Assembly: GCF_023823685.1 (NCBI RefSeq)
Contig: NZ_JAMXBF010000001.1
Location: forward strand, 604,154 to 668,153
Source: Pseudomonas subflava
GTDB taxonomy: Bacteria; Pseudomonadota; Gammaproteobacteria; Pseudomonadales; Pseudomonadaceae
Length of the DNA stretch: 64,000 nt
Reading direction: 5' to 3'
The notes below the pieces were generated by a model. That model was not told where the DNA came from and searched no databases. It saw only the letters and a list, made by a program, of their open reading frames with translations. Position numbers and translations under genes: made by a program. Positions 18,409 to 27,958 of this stretch are shown piece after piece; positions within the stretch are counted from its first letter, which is position 1; each line of letters begins with the position of its first letter.

Positions 18409-18430
18409 TTGCATGAAAAATTGTTATGAT
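18404..18430 (+). promoter_or_regulatory. Possible promoter for rluC
   Basis: A TATGAT -10 box lies at 18425-18430 with only a weak -35 match upstream (around TTCAAT at 18404). The predicted start would be about 7 bp downstream, essentially at the rluC ATG (18437), and no Shine-Dalgarno is visible. The -35 regions of this and the divergent rne promoter overlap. Confidence 0.35.
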
Positions 18431-18436
18431 CCGCCG

Positions 18437-19390
18437 ATGACTACTCCTGCCTCCCCGACCTCCGGCGTTCAGCTGCTCGAGGTCGCGCCTGAGCTCGCCG
18501 GCCAGCGCATCGACAATTTCCTCCGTACCCAGCTCAAGGGCGTGCCGAAGACGCTCATCTACCGCATTCTGCGCAAGGGCGAGGTGCGGGTGAACAAGGG
18601 ACGGATCAAGCCCGAATACAAGCTGCAGGCCGGTGATGTCGTGCGGGTGCCGCCGCTGCGCCTGGCCGAGCGTGACGAGCCGGCGCCGCTGGCGCAGAGC
18701 TTACTGGAGCGGCTGGAGGCGGCCATCGTCTACGAGGACAAGGCGTTGATCGTGCTGAACAAGCCGGCCGGCATCGCCGTGCATGGTGGTAGTGGTCTGA
18801 ATTACGGGGTGATCGAAGCTTTCCGTCAGCTGCGCCCGGATGCCAAGGATATCGAGCTGGTACATCGCCTCGATCGCGACACCTCGGGCCTGCTGATGAT
18901 CGCCAAGAAGCGCAGCATGCTGCGCCACCTGCACGAGGCGCTGCGCGGCGACGGCGTGGACAAGCGCTACATGGCGCTGGTGCGCGGCAGTTGGCCGACC
19001 TCGAAGAAGAAGGTCGCGGCGCCTCTGTTGAAGAACAACCTGCGCTCGGGCGAACGCATGGTCGAGGTCAATCCCGAAGGCAAGGAGGCGCTCACCGAAT
19101 TCCGTGTGCTGCGCCGCTTCGGTGAGTTCGCCACTCTGGTCGAGGCCAGTCCGATCACCGGGCGTACCCATCAGATCCGCGTGCATGCCAAGCACGCCGG
19201 GCACTCCATCGCCGGCGATCCCAAATACGGCGACGAGGACTTTACCCGCGAGATTCGTGAGCTGGGCGGCAAGCGTCTGTTCTTGCACGCCTATCAGCTG
19301 AAGATCCAGCTGCCGGATGGTCAGTCTCTTGAGTTGGAAGCGGAGGTAGACAGCATGTGGGAGCAGACCCTGGAGCGTCTCGGTGCCTGA
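18437..19390 (+). CDS. rluC: 23S rRNA pseudouridine synthase RluC
   Basis: This 317-residue enzyme isomerises U955, U2504 and U2580 in 23S rRNA in E. coli. An S4 RNA-binding domain occupies about residues 20-80 ([32 protein letters not shown]). The catalytic domain follows, with [16 protein letters not shown] (Asp146 catalytic) and [19 protein letters not shown]. The start chosen is ATG 18437 giving [10 protein letters not shown]; an ORF extends further upstream but reads into the promoter region. Its 3' end overlaps the HAD gene by 8 bases. Confidence 0.93.
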   Translation: MTTPASPTSGVQLLEVAPELAGQRIDNFLRTQLKGVPKTLIYRILRKGEVRVNKGRIKPEYKLQAGDVVRVPPLRLAERDEPAPLAQSLLERLEAAIVYEDKALIVLNKPAGIAVHGGSGLNYGVIEAFRQLRPDAKDIELVHRLDRDTSGLLMIAKKRSMLRHLHEALRGDGVDKRYMALVRGSWPTSKKKVAAPLLKNNLRSGERMVEVNPEGKEALTEFRVLRRFGEFATLVEASPITGRTHQIRVHAKHAGHSIAGDPKYGDEDFTREIRELGGKRLFLHAYQLKIQLPDGQSLELEAEVDSMWEQTLERLGA

Positions 19391-20075
19391 CTATCAACTG
19401 CTGATCTTCGACTGGGACGGCACGCTGGTCGACTCGATCGGCCGCATCGTCGAGTCCATGCACCGTGCCGCCGAGGCCTGCGGCCTGCCGCAGCTGAGCG
19501 ACGAGGCGATCAAGGGCATCATCGGTCTCGGCCTGCCCGAGGCAATCCAGACGCTCTATCCGGAACTGCGGGAAACGCCGCTTATCGAACGTTTCCGCAT
19601 TGGCTACGGCGAGCACTACATGACTCTGGAGAGCGAGCCTTCGGCCTTTTTTCCTGGCGTTGAGGAATCACTGGCGGCGTTTCGCGAGCAGGGTTATCGC
19701 CTGGCTGTGGCGACCGGCAAGAGTCGCCGCGGCCTGCATCGGGTTCTGGAAGGGCATGGCTGGCTGGATTATTTCGACGTCACCCGTTGCGCGGACGAGA
19801 CGGCCAGCAAGCCCGATCCGCTCATGCTGCGCGAGATCATGGGGCAGTGCGCCGTGGCGCCGGAGCGGGCACTGATGGTTGGCGACTCTGTCTTCGACCT
19901 GATGATGGCCAAAAATGCCGACGTGGACTCGGTGGCCGTGGGCTTCGGCGCGCAGCCGCTGGACGGCCTCCGTCTGCACGGACCGCGTCTGGCAATCAAC
20001 GAATTCTCCGAGCTGCGCGCCTGGCTGGAAGGGCGCGTGTCCGCAAACACTGTCGAGGTTGGCGAATATGTCTGA
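19383..20075 (+). CDS. HAD-superfamily phosphatase (phosphoglycolate phosphatase-like)
   Basis: This 230-residue HAD hydrolase has motif [11 protein letters not shown], motif II around VATGKSRRG, the Lys in SKPDP, and motif [18 protein letters not shown]. The cap region matches the Gph/PGPase-like subfamily, but the physiological substrate cannot be read from the sequence. GTG start at 19383 within the end of rluC; its stop overlaps the S49 peptidase start. Confidence 0.88.
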   Translation: MPDYQLLIFDWDGTLVDSIGRIVESMHRAAEACGLPQLSDEAIKGIIGLGLPEAIQTLYPELRETPLIERFRIGYGEHYMTLESEPSAFFPGVEESLAAFREQGYRLAVATGKSRRGLHRVLEGHGWLDYFDVTRCADETASKPDPLMLREIMGQCAVAPERALMVGDSVFDLMMAKNADVDSVAVGFGAQPLDGLRLHGPRLAINEFSELRAWLEGRVSANTVEVGEYV

Positions 20076-21027
20076 TGAAGTGAGGGACGATAAGGCCTGG
20101 AAGCTGCTGGAAAGAACGCTGCAGGCCAGTGTAATCGAGCAGCGCCGGGCTCGCCGCTGGGGCATCTTCTTCAAACTGTTGGCGTTCATCTACCTGTTCG
20201 GCGCCCTGGCGCTGTTCTCTCCGTCGCTGAAGCTGGGCAAGACCGCCTCGACGGCGGAGCACCACACGGCGCTGATCGAGGTGCGCGGCATGATCATGGC
20301 CGACGAGCAGGCCAGCGCCGACAATATCGTCAGCAGCCTACGCGCGGCCTTCGAAGACGAGAAGACCAAGGGCGTCGTCCTGCGAATCAACAGTCCGGGC
20401 GGCAGCCCGGTACAGTCCGGTTACGTGTATGACGAGATCAAGCGCCTGCGCGGCGAGCATCCGGACGTCAAGGTCTACGCGGTGATCAGCGACCTGGGAG
20501 CGTCGGGCGCCTACTACATCGCCAGCGCCGCCGACCAGATATACGCCGACAAGGCCAGCCTGGTGGGCTCCATCGGCGTCACCGCGGCCACCTTCGGCTT
20601 CGTCGGAGCGATGGAGAAGGTCGGCGTAGACCGTCGCGTCTATACCTCCGGCGAGCACAAGGCCTTCCTCGATCCCTTCCAGCCGCCGAAAGAAGAGGAG
20701 ACCCGCTTCTGGCAGGGCGTGCTGGAGACCACTCACAAGCAATTCATCGACAGCGTGAAGAAGGGGCGCGGCGAGCGCCTGAAGGTCGATCAGCATCCGG
20801 AGCTATTCTCCGGCCTGATCTGGTCCGGCGAACAGGCGCTTGAACTGGGGCTGGTGGATGCGCTGGGTAGCAGCAGCTACGTGGCGCGCGAAGTGATCGG
20901 TGCCAGGGATATCGTCGACTTCACCCGTGAAGAGAGCCCGTTCGACCGCTTCACCAAGAAGCTCGGCGCTAGCGTGGCGGAGCGGCTGGCGCTGTGGATG
21001 GGCTTCCAGGGGCCGAGCCTGCGCTGA
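20068..21027 (+). CDS. S49-family signal peptide peptidase (SppA/SohB-like)
   Basis: This 319-residue membrane-anchored serine peptidase probably degrades cleaved signal peptides. An N-terminal helix spans about residues 31-50 (GIFFKLLAFIYLFGALALF). The domain includes VLRINSPGGSPVQSG, SDLGASGAYYIASAADQIYAD (nucleophile Ser in the GASGAYY block) and KASLVGSIGV. It is the short 36K form with a single protease domain, not the doubled E. coli SppA. Start ATG 20068 overlaps the HAD stop. It converges with maf after a 26-bp gap. Confidence 0.9.
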   Translation: MSDEVRDDKAWKLLERTLQASVIEQRRARRWGIFFKLLAFIYLFGALALFSPSLKLGKTASTAEHHTALIEVRGMIMADEQASADNIVSSLRAAFEDEKTKGVVLRINSPGGSPVQSGYVYDEIKRLRGEHPDVKVYAVISDLGASGAYYIASAADQIYADKASLVGSIGVTAATFGFVGAMEKVGVDRRVYTSGEHKAFLDPFQPPKEEETRFWQGVLETTHKQFIDSVKKGRGERLKVDQHPELFSGLIWSGEQALELGLVDALGSSSYVAREVIGARDIVDFTREESPFDRFTKKLGASVAERLALWMGFQGPSLR

Positions 21028-21053
21028 TAGCGGGACGCTTCCTTATATAGGGG

Positions 21054-21632
21054 TCAGGGAATGGCGATGCCTTCCCTGTCCAGCATCTGCACCAGCCTGA
21101 TCAATGGCAGGCCGACTAGGCTGGTGCCGTCCTCGCCTTCGGTGGCGCGGAACAGGCTCACGCCCAGTCCCTCGGCCTTGAAGCTGCCGGCGCAGTCGTA
21201 CGGTTGTTCGGCCTGCAGGTAGCGACTCACCTGCGCCTCGTCCAGTTCGCGAAAATGCACGGTGAAGGGCACTACGTCCACCTGGCATTCGCCGCTGGCG
21301 CTGTTGAGCAGGGCCAGGCCGGTGAGAAAGGTCACGCGGGTACCGCTGGCGGCCAGCAACTGGCTGCGGGCACGGTTGAAATCATGGGGTTTGCCGAGGA
21401 TCTGCTCGCCGAGCACGGCAACCTGGTCCGAGCCGATGATCAAATGCGCCGGGTGCGTCTCGCTCAACGCGCGCGCCTTGGCTTCGGCTAGGCGGCGCAC
21501 CAGCTCCTCGGCGTTTTCTTCGGGGCGAGGCGTTTCGTCGATGGCCGGTGATGCCCAGGTGAAGGGCTGGCGTAGGCGGGTCAGCAGTTCGCGGCGGTAG
21601 GGCGAGCTAGAGGCGAGTACCAGCGGCAGCAT
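21054..21632 (-). CDS. Maf-family nucleotide pyrophosphatase (YceF subgroup)
   Basis: This 192-residue protein begins MLPLVLASSSPYRRELL and has VDETPR-like IDETPRPEEN, LIIGSDQVAVL with the catalytic Asp, and SFKAEGLGVSLF. Sequence and gene neighbourhood (rluC, yceD, rpmF) fit YceF, characterised in E. coli as a 7-methyl-GTP pyrophosphatase. It is transcribed away from yceD, with the yceD promoter in between. Confidence 0.9.
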   Translation of the reverse strand: MLPLVLASSSPYRRELLTRLRQPFTWASPAIDETPRPEENAEELVRRLAEAKARALSETHPAHLIIGSDQVAVLGEQILGKPHDFNRARSQLLAASGTRVTFLTGLALLNSASGECQVDVVPFTVHFRELDEAQVSRYLQAEQPYDCAGSFKAEGLGVSLFRATEGEDGTSLVGLPLIRLVQMLDREGIAIP

Positions 21633-21711
21633 GAGCGATCTCCTGACCGGAATTGCGAGAAGCGCGCGATTCTAGCGGTCGTGGCGTCCGACGGACAGGG
21701 CGGAAATTCCT

Positions 21712-21740
21712 TTGACACTGGCAGGGTGCATCCCTAGAAT
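21712..21740 (+). promoter_or_regulatory. Near-consensus sigma70 promoter for yceD-rpmF-plsX
   Basis: TTGACA (21712-21717) and TAGAAT (21735-21740) are spaced by exactly 17 bp. The start site would be about 21747, only 2-4 bases before the yceD ATG at 21750, implying an almost leaderless message. Confidence 0.8.
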
Positions 21741-21749
21741 ACCGCGCCT

Positions 21750-22277
21750 ATGTCGAATGGGCCGATTCCACCTCACGTTGATCCGCGCAAACTCGCCGAT
21801 CGCGGTGCCACCCTTGAAGGGGAGCTTCCGCTGGCCAGTTTCGGGCGACTGTGCGACTCGCTGGAAGATAATTCTGGCCAGGTGCGCGCGAAGCTGGTCT
21901 TCGAACGTGGCGAGCGTCGTGCTGTGAGTATTCACAGCGAGCTCGAGGTTGAGGTCAAGATGGTTTGCCAGCGTTGTCTGGAACTGGTCGCCCTGCCGAT
22001 CCGCAGCGAGTGTCATTACGCGGTGGTGAAGGAAGGTGCGGATACCCAGTCGCTGCCGAAGGGCTATGACGTGCTGGAAATGGGCGAAGATCCACTGGAT
22101 CTGCTGACGCTGGTCGAAGATGAGCTGTTGCTCGCTCTGCCCATCGTTCCGACCCATGCCCCTGAGGAATGCCAGCAGCCGGCCGGTGCAAAAGAGCCCG
22201 AGCCGAGCCAGGACGAGGTATCGCGGTCCAACCCGTTCAGTGTTTTGGCGCAGTTAAAGCGTGACCCAAACGTTTAG
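21750..22277 (+). CDS. yceD: YceD family protein (DUF177), rRNA accumulation-linked
   Basis: This 175-residue protein has the VCQRCLELV Cys pair and the acidic EDELLLALPIVPTH motif of DUF177/YceD. Homologues in plants and bacteria are tied to 23S rRNA accumulation; the gene is conserved directly upstream of rpmF. No Shine-Dalgarno precedes the ATG, in keeping with the promoter placed 10 bp upstream. A 13-bp gap precedes rpmF. Confidence 0.9.
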   Translation: MSNGPIPPHVDPRKLADRGATLEGELPLASFGRLCDSLEDNSGQVRAKLVFERGERRAVSIHSELEVEVKMVCQRCLELVALPIRSECHYAVVKEGADTQSLPKGYDVLEMGEDPLDLLTLVEDELLLALPIVPTHAPEECQQPAGAKEPEPSQDEVSRSNPFSVLAQLKRDPNV

Positions 22278-22290
22278 GAGTTATTGAGTT

Positions 22291-22473
22291 ATGGCTGTTC
22301 AGCAGAACAAAAAATCCCGCTCTGCCCGCGACATGCGCCGTTCGCACGACGCTCTCGAGGCCAACGCTCTGTCCGTCGAGAAGAGCACCGGTGAAGTTCA
22401 CCTGCGTCACCACGTGTCCCCGGAAGGTGTGTACCGCGGCCGTAAAGTGATCGACAAGGGCGCCGACGAGTAA
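22291..22473 (+). CDS. rpmF: 50S ribosomal protein L32
   Basis: The 60-residue basic protein begins [20 protein letters not shown] and ends [11 protein letters not shown], the standard bacterial L32. This is a zinc-free version with no Cys. GGAG upstream gives a good ribosome site. It lies between yceD and plsX, the usual order linking ribosome and lipid synthesis. Confidence 0.97.
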   Translation: MAVQQNKKSRSARDMRRSHDALEANALSVEKSTGEVHLRHHVSPEGVYRGRKVIDKGADE

Positions 22474-22476
22474 TCC

Positions 22477-23484
22477 TTGTCCGCTCCGATCGCGATCGAT
22501 GCAATGGGTGGGGACTTCGGTCCCCACTGCATTGTTCCAGCCTGCATCGCCAGTCTGGCTGAATTCCCCTCGCTCCACCTGGTCCTCGTCGGCCAAGCTC
22601 CCGTCCTCGAAGAATTGATCGCCCGCCACCCGGGTGTCGATCGCGCGCGCCTGCAAGTCGAGCATGCCAGTGAGGTGATCGGCATGGACGAGCGCCCCAC
22701 CCATGCTCTGCGCGGCAAGCCCGACGCCTCCATGCGCGTCATGCTCGAACTGGTCCGCAGCGGGCGGGCCAAGGCCTGTATCAGTGCCGGTAACACCGGT
22801 GCGCTGATGGCTCTCTCTCTCTATGTGCTCAAGCCGCTGCCGGGTATCGACCGGCCAGCGATGGTCACCGTCGTGCCCACTGCCAAGGGTGACTGTCATC
22901 TGCTCGACCTGGGTGCCAATGTCGATTGCAGCGCCGAGCAGCTCTATCAGTTCGCCGTCATGGGCGCCGTGGCCGCCGAGGCCCAGGGCGTGGAGCGGCC
23001 GCGGGTGGCGTTGCTCAACGTCGGCACCGAGAACATCAAGGGCAACCAGCAGGTCAAGCTGGCCGCCAGTCTGCTGCAGCAGGCGCCGGGGTTGAATTAC
23101 GTCGGCTTCGTCGAGGGCGACGGCCTGTACCGCGGCGAGGCCGACGTGGTGGTGTGCGACGGTTTCGTCGGCAACATCCTGCTTAAATCCAGCGAGGGCC
23201 TGGTCTCGATGATTTCCGAGCGCATCGAGGCGCTGTTCAACGAAGGATTCGTCTCCAGGTTGGCCGGCGCTGTGGCGCTGCCGCTGCTAAAGCGCTTGCG
23301 CGGCGAGCTGGCCCCGGCGCGGCACAATGGCGCCAGCTTCCTCGGCCTGCAGGGCATCGTGGTGAAGAGTCACGGCGCTGCGAGCAGCGAGGGCTTCCAG
23401 AGCGCCATCCGTCGGGCTGTCATCGAGGTGCGCGAGAATCTGCCGCAGCGCCTGCACGGACGCCTCGAGGACCTGCTGCTCTGA
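22477..23484 (+). CDS. plsX: Phosphate acyltransferase PlsX
   Basis: This 335-residue enzyme converts acyl-ACP to acyl-phosphate for the PlsY route of phospholipid synthesis. It starts [18 protein letters not shown] and includes [25 protein letters not shown] and [16 protein letters not shown], all typical. The start is TTG at 22477, three bases after rpmF stop; no ATG gives the family N-terminus. A 188-bp gap without a recognisable gene separates it from fabD. Confidence 0.93.
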   Translation: MSAPIAIDAMGGDFGPHCIVPACIASLAEFPSLHLVLVGQAPVLEELIARHPGVDRARLQVEHASEVIGMDERPTHALRGKPDASMRVMLELVRSGRAKACISAGNTGALMALSLYVLKPLPGIDRPAMVTVVPTAKGDCHLLDLGANVDCSAEQLYQFAVMGAVAAEAQGVERPRVALLNVGTENIKGNQQVKLAASLLQQAPGLNYVGFVEGDGLYRGEADVVVCDGFVGNILLKSSEGLVSMISERIEALFNEGFVSRLAGAVALPLLKRLRGELAPARHNGASFLGLQGIVVKSHGAASSEGFQSAIRRAVIEVRENLPQRLHGRLEDLLL

Positions 23485-23672
23485 CCGGCAGCCGCTGCGA
23501 TGTGTCTCGCTACCGTGCAGCCCCGTCTCCTGAACTCCTGGCGCTTGGTCATCTCCAAGCCTGATCGTCGTGACATTGGGCTGTGACCGCAGCCGCGGCC
23601 GCTCCATCCAATCTGCAGTTTCGGCTCGGCCTGGCCGCGCCACTTCCTCCGACTAGATAAGGGAAAGTTTCG

Positions 23673-24611
23673 ATGTCCGCCTCCCTCGCATTTGTCTTCC
23701 CCGGCCAAGGTTCGCAGTCGCTCGGCATGCTCGCCGAGCTCGGCGCCCAGCAGGCGCTGATCCGCGATACCTTCGGCGAGGCCTCCGAGGTGCTCGGCTA
23801 CGATCTCTGGGCGCTGACCCAGCAGGGCCCGGAAGAGCGCCTGAATGAAACCGACAAGACTCAGCCGGCCATCCTCACCGCTTCCGTCGCACTGTGGCGA
23901 CTGTGGCAGGCCGAGGGCGGCGCGCGTCCGGTCTTCGTCGCCGGTCATAGCCTGGGTGAATACTCCGCACTGGTCGCTGCCGGCGCCATCGGCTTCCGCG
24001 ACGCGGTCAAGCTGGTCGAGCTGCGCGGCCAATTGATGCAGCAGGCCGTACCGGCCGGGCAGGGCGGCATGGCGGCCATCCTCGGTCTTGAAGATGCCGA
24101 CGTGCTGGCGGCCTGTGCCGAGGCCGAGCAGGGTGAGGTGGTCAGTGCGGTCAATTTCAATGCACCTGGCCAGGTGGTAATCGCCGGTAGTGCCGCGGCC
24201 GTCGAGCGCGCCATCGAGGCCTCCAAGGCGCGTGGCGCCAAACGCGCCATGCCGTTGCCGGTCAGCGTGCCGTCGCACTGTGCACTGATGCGCCCGGCCG
24301 CCGAGAAGTTCGCCGAGGCGATCAACGGTCTGGCCTGGCAGGCGCCGCAGATCGCCCTGGTGCAGAACGTCAGTGCGGCTGTACCTGCCGATCTCGACAC
24401 CCTCAAGCGCGATCTGCTGGCCCAGCTGTACAGCCCGGTGCGCTGGGTGGAGAGCGTGACCTATCTGGCCGACCAGGGCGTTGGCGAACTGGTCGAATGC
24501 GGCCCCGGCAAAGTGCTGGCTGGCCTCAATAAGCGGTGCGTCAAAGGCATCAATACCCACAGTCTGGAAACCCCGGACGCCTTCGCCGCCACGCGTGCGG
24601 CGCTGGTTTGA
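23673..24611 (+). CDS. fabD: Malonyl-CoA:ACP transacylase FabD
   Basis: This 312-residue enzyme loads malonate from CoA onto acyl carrier protein. FVFPGQGSQSLGML is at the N-terminus, the nucleophile Ser93 lies in GHSLGEYSALVAAGA, and the catalytic His is in VPSHCALM. AAGGGAAA precedes the ATG. It starts the compact fabD-fabG-acpP-fabF set. Confidence 0.96.
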   Translation: MSASLAFVFPGQGSQSLGMLAELGAQQALIRDTFGEASEVLGYDLWALTQQGPEERLNETDKTQPAILTASVALWRLWQAEGGARPVFVAGHSLGEYSALVAAGAIGFRDAVKLVELRGQLMQQAVPAGQGGMAAILGLEDADVLAACAEAEQGEVVSAVNFNAPGQVVIAGSAAAVERAIEASKARGAKRAMPLPVSVPSHCALMRPAAEKFAEAINGLAWQAPQIALVQNVSAAVPADLDTLKRDLLAQLYSPVRWVESVTYLADQGVGELVECGPGKVLAGLNKRCVKGINTHSLETPDAFAATRAALV

Positions 24612-24628
24612 GTCACAAGGAGAGAGTC

Positions 24629-25372
24629 ATGAGTCTGCAAGGCAAGGTCGCGCTGGTCACCGGCGCCAGCCGTGGTATCGGTCAGGCCATCGCGTTCGAA
24701 CTGGGCCGCCAGGGCGCCGTAGTGATCGGCACCGCCACCAGCGAAACCGGCGCCGCGCGCATCGGCGAGGCGCTCAAGGAGCAGGGCATCCAGGGCGCAG
24801 GCCTGATGCTGAACGTGGCTGACAGCGAGTCGGTGGATGCCGTTCTGGAACAGATCCAGAAGGACTTCGGCGCAGTGGCCATCCTGGTCAACAACGCCGG
24901 CATCACCCGCGACAATCTGATGCTGCGGATGAAGGACGAGGAGTGGTTCGACGTCATCAACACCAACCTCAACAGTCTGTTCCGCCTGTCCAAGGCTGTG
25001 CTGCGGGGCATGACCAAGGCCCGCTGGGGTCGCATCGTCAACATCGGTTCGGTAGTCGGTGCCATGGGCAATGCCGGGCAGGCCAACTACGCGGCGGCCA
25101 AGGCCGGCCTGGAAGGCTTCAGCCGGGCGCTGGCCCGCGAAGTGGGTTCGCGCGCCATCACCGTCAACTCGGTGGCGCCGGGCTTCATCGATACCGACAT
25201 GACCCGCGAACTGCCGGAAGCCCAGCGTGAAGCGCTGCTGACCCAGATTCCGCTGGGGCGTCTGGGCCAGGCCGAAGAGATCGCCAAGGTGGTCGGTTTC
25301 CTGGCCTCCGACGGCGCGGCTTACGTCACCGGTGCAACCGTTCCGGTGAATGGCGGTATGTACATGAGCTGA
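24629..25372 (+). CDS. fabG: 3-oxoacyl-ACP reductase FabG
   Basis: This 247-residue short-chain dehydrogenase uses NADPH to reduce beta-ketoacyl-ACP. TGASRGIG binds the cofactor, NNAGITRDNLMLRM and the Ser-Tyr-Lys site (IGSVVGAMGNAGQANYAAAKAG) are intact, and PVNGGMYMS is the usual C-terminus. The start is ATG 24629 behind AAGGAGAGAG; the longer frame runs back into fabD. Confidence 0.96.
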   Translation: MSLQGKVALVTGASRGIGQAIAFELGRQGAVVIGTATSETGAARIGEALKEQGIQGAGLMLNVADSESVDAVLEQIQKDFGAVAILVNNAGITRDNLMLRMKDEEWFDVINTNLNSLFRLSKAVLRGMTKARWGRIVNIGSVVGAMGNAGQANYAAAKAGLEGFSRALAREVGSRAITVNSVAPGFIDTDMTRELPEAQREALLTQIPLGRLGQAEEIAKVVGFLASDGAAYVTGATVPVNGGMYMS

Positions 25373-25477
25373 ATGTGACTCGGTTCTTCAGGAAACTGTC
25401 ATAGAACCAGTCTAAAGTCCGTTACAAAAGTGCGACTGGCGGTAGACGGCAGTTCGAGAGGGTGGCCGGTAATCGGC

Positions 25478-25505
25478 TTGAAACTTAGAAAACCCTTTCT
25501 ATACA
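25478..25505 (+). promoter_or_regulatory. Predicted acpP promoter
   Basis: TTGAAA (25478-25483) and TATACA (25500-25505) are 16 bp apart, giving a start near 25512 and a leader of about 40 nt that includes AGGAG at 25536-25540. A separate promoter fits the high demand for acyl carrier protein. Confidence 0.6.
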
Positions 25506-25552
25506 CTGCAGCCCAGCTGCACGGAATTTTCCATCAGGAGTGAAACCAAGAC

Positions 25553-25786
25553 ATGAGCACCATCGAAGAACGCGTCAAGAAAATCGTCGCCGAGCAACTG
25601 GGCGTCAAAGAAGATGAAGTGACCAACAGCGCTTCCTTCGTCGAAGACCTGGGCGCCGACTCCCTTGACACCGTCGAGCTGGTGATGGCTCTGGAAGAGG
25701 AATTCGAGACCGAGATCCCGGACGAGCAGGCTGAGAAGATCACCACCGTTCAGGAAGCCATCGATTACATCACCGCGCACTCCTAA
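25553..25786 (+). CDS. acpP: Acyl carrier protein
   Basis: This 77-residue acidic helical protein carries the growing acyl chain on phosphopantetheine at Ser37 in [18 protein letters not shown]. The sequence is close to E. coli AcpP. AGGAG lies 12 bases before the ATG. An imperfect terminator hairpin follows, so acpP can be made as a short abundant transcript as well as with fabF. Confidence 0.98.
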   Translation: MSTIEERVKKIVAEQLGVKEDEVTNSASFVEDLGADSLDTVELVMALEEEFETEIPDEQAEKITTVQEAIDYITAHS

Positions 25787-25815
25787 GCGCTTGTAATCGC
25801 CGGTTTTCGGCCCCG

Positions 25816-25855
25816 AAAAGCCGCACTGCCCCTCAAAAGGCGTGCGGTTTTTCTT
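25816..25855 (+). terminator. Probable terminator or attenuator between acpP and fabF
   Basis: CCGCAC (25821-25826) and GTGCGG (25842-25847) can pair, extended by flanking A-rich and T-rich arms, and are followed by TTTTTCTTT. It starts 30 bp after the acpP stop. Leakage through it could set the acpP:fabF ratio. Confidence 0.65.
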
Positions 25856-25895
25856 TATCGGGCCGACCCGTTTCAACGAATAAGAGGATTGTGCA

Positions 25896-27140
25896 GTGTC
25901 GCGTAGACGCGTCGTGGTTACCGGAATGGGCATGCTGTCGCCGCTGGGCACCGATGTGGCCAGCAGTTGGCAGGGCATTCTGGCCGGCCGCAGTGGTATC
26001 GGCCTGATCGAGCATATGGATCTGTCGGCCTTCTCCACTCGCTTCGGCGGTTCGGTGAAGGGCTTCAACGTCGAGGACTATCTCTCGGCCAAGGAGGCAC
26101 GCAAGCTCGACCTGTTCATCCAGTACGGCCTGGCCGCCAGTTTCCAGGCAATGCGCGATTCCGGTCTGGAAGTCACCGACGCCAACCGTGAGCGCATCGG
26201 CGTGGCCATGGGCTCCGGCATCGGCGGCCTGACCAACATCGAGAACAACTGCCAGTCGCTGCTCGAGCAGGGCCCGCGGCGCATCTCGCCGTTCTTCGTG
26301 CCCGGCTCGATCATCAACATGATTTCCGGTTTCCTGTCGATCCACCTGGGGTTGCAGGGACCGAACTACGCCATCGCTACCGCCTGCACAACCGGCACCC
26401 ATTGCATCGGCATGGCCGCGCGCAATATCGCCTACGGCGAGGCCGACGTGATGGTGGCGGGCGGCGCCGAGATGGCCACCTGCGGCCTTGGCATGGGCGG
26501 CTTCGGCGCGGCCCGTGCGCTGTCTACCCGCAATGATGATCCGGCCAAGGCCAGCCGTCCTTGGGACAAAAATCGCGACGGCTTCGTGCTGTCCGACGGT
26601 GCCGGCGCCCTGGTGCTGGAAGAGCTGGAGCACGCCAAGGCCCGTGGCGCGACCATCTATGCCGAGCTGATCGGTTTCGGCATGAGTGGCGATGCCTTCC
26701 ACATGACCGCACCGCCCGAAGACGGCGCCGGCGCAGCCCGCTGCATGACCAACGCCCTGCGCGATGCCGGCCTGAACCCGAATCAGGTGCAATACATCAA
26801 TGCCCACGGCACCTCCACCTCGGCGGGCGACAAGGCCGAGGCCAGCGCGGTGAAGGCGGTGTTCGGCGAGCATGCCCACAAGCTGTCGGTCAGCTCGACC
26901 AAATCCATGACCGGGCACCTGCTGGGCGCCGCCGGTGCGGTGGAGGCGATCTTCAGCGTGCTGGCCCTGCGTGATCAGGTGGCGCCGCCGACCATCAACC
27001 TGGACGAGCCGGACGAGGGCTGCGACCTCGACTTCGTCGCCCACCAAGCCAAGCCGCTGGCGATCGACGCGGTGCTGTCCAACTCCTTCGGCTTCGGCGG
27101 CACCAACGGTTCGCTGGTGTTCCGCCGCTTCAACGGCTGA
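25896..27140 (+). CDS. fabF: Beta-ketoacyl-ACP synthase II FabF
   Basis: This 414-residue condensing enzyme elongates acyl-ACP with malonyl-ACP. The Cys-His-His triad is intact: Cys164 in ATACTTGTH, His in [11 protein letters not shown], and Lys/His in [28 protein letters not shown] ends the thiolase fold. The start is GTG 25896 behind AAGAGGA. The stop overlaps the pabC ATG by one base. Confidence 0.96.
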   Translation: MSRRRVVVTGMGMLSPLGTDVASSWQGILAGRSGIGLIEHMDLSAFSTRFGGSVKGFNVEDYLSAKEARKLDLFIQYGLAASFQAMRDSGLEVTDANRERIGVAMGSGIGGLTNIENNCQSLLEQGPRRISPFFVPGSIINMISGFLSIHLGLQGPNYAIATACTTGTHCIGMAARNIAYGEADVMVAGGAEMATCGLGMGGFGAARALSTRNDDPAKASRPWDKNRDGFVLSDGAGALVLEELEHAKARGATIYAELIGFGMSGDAFHMTAPPEDGAGAARCMTNALRDAGLNPNQVQYINAHGTSTSAGDKAEASAVKAVFGEHAHKLSVSSTKSMTGHLLGAAGAVEAIFSVLALRDQVAPPTINLDEPDEGCDLDFVAHQAKPLAIDAVLSNSFGFGGTNGSLVFRRFNG

Positions 27141-27955
27141 TGCTGAGCTGGGTCGACGGCCGCCCGGCCGCGGACCTGCCGCTGGCTGACCGCGGCCTGG
27201 CCTATGGCGATGGCCTGTTCGAGACCATCGCCGTGCAGCGCGGCCGCGCGGTGCTGCTACCGCGCCATCTCACTCGCCTCGGCGAGGGGTTGCGGCGGCT
27301 ATCCATCGACCTCGACCTAGTGGCTCTGGAGTCCGAGCTGCAGGCGTTTTTCGCCGAACTGGGCGAGGGCGTAGCCAAGCTGATGGTGACCCGCGGCGAG
27401 GGCCTGCGCGGCTACGCGGCGCCGCAGCCTGCCAGCCCCCGGCGCATTCTGCTGGGCAACCCCTTGCCCAGCTATCCCGCTAGTCACGCCGAGCAGGGCG
27501 TGCGCCTGTTCCCCTGCGCCACGCGCCTGGCCGAGCAGCCTCTGCTTGCCGGCCTCAAACACCTCAACCGTCTGGAGCAGGTGCTGGCCCGCAGCGAATG
27601 GCAGGACGCGCGCTACGCGGAGGGATTGATGCGGGATGTGTCCGGCCGGGTGATCGAGGGCGTGTTCAGTAACCTGTTTCTGGTCAAGGATGGCGTGCTG
27701 CTGACGCCGGCGCTGTCGCGCAGCGGGGTGGCCGGAGTGATGCGCGCGGAGATACTGGAGCAGGCGGTGCGCCTGGGCGTTTCGTGCGAGGTGCGCGACA
27801 TCGCCCATGACGAACTGCTCGCCGCCGACGAGGTGTTTCTTTGCAACAGCCTCTACGGTATCTGGCCGGTGCGCGAACTGGCCGCGAGCGTCTGGCCGGC
27901 CGGCCCGCTCACCCGTAAACTGCAGGCCATCATTCGCAGTCTCCTGGATTCCTGA
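27140..27955 (+). CDS. pabC: Aminodeoxychorismate lyase PabC
   Basis: This 271-residue fold-type IV PLP enzyme releases pyruvate from aminodeoxychorismate to form p-aminobenzoate for folate. LADRGLAYGDGLFETIAV, the PLP Lys in LKHLNRLEQV (Lys140) and VIEGVFSNLFLV are the family motifs. Its place between fabF and mltG is the conserved gammaproteobacterial order. Confidence 0.94.
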   Translation: MLSWVDGRPAADLPLADRGLAYGDGLFETIAVQRGRAVLLPRHLTRLGEGLRRLSIDLDLVALESELQAFFAELGEGVAKLMVTRGEGLRGYAAPQPASPRRILLGNPLPSYPASHAEQGVRLFPCATRLAEQPLLAGLKHLNRLEQVLARSEWQDARYAEGLMRDVSGRVIEGVFSNLFLVKDGVLLTPALSRSGVAGVMRAEILEQAVRLGVSCEVRDIAHDELLAADEVFLCNSLYGIWPVRELAASVWPAGPLTRKLQAIIRSLLDS

Positions 27956-27958
27956 TTC

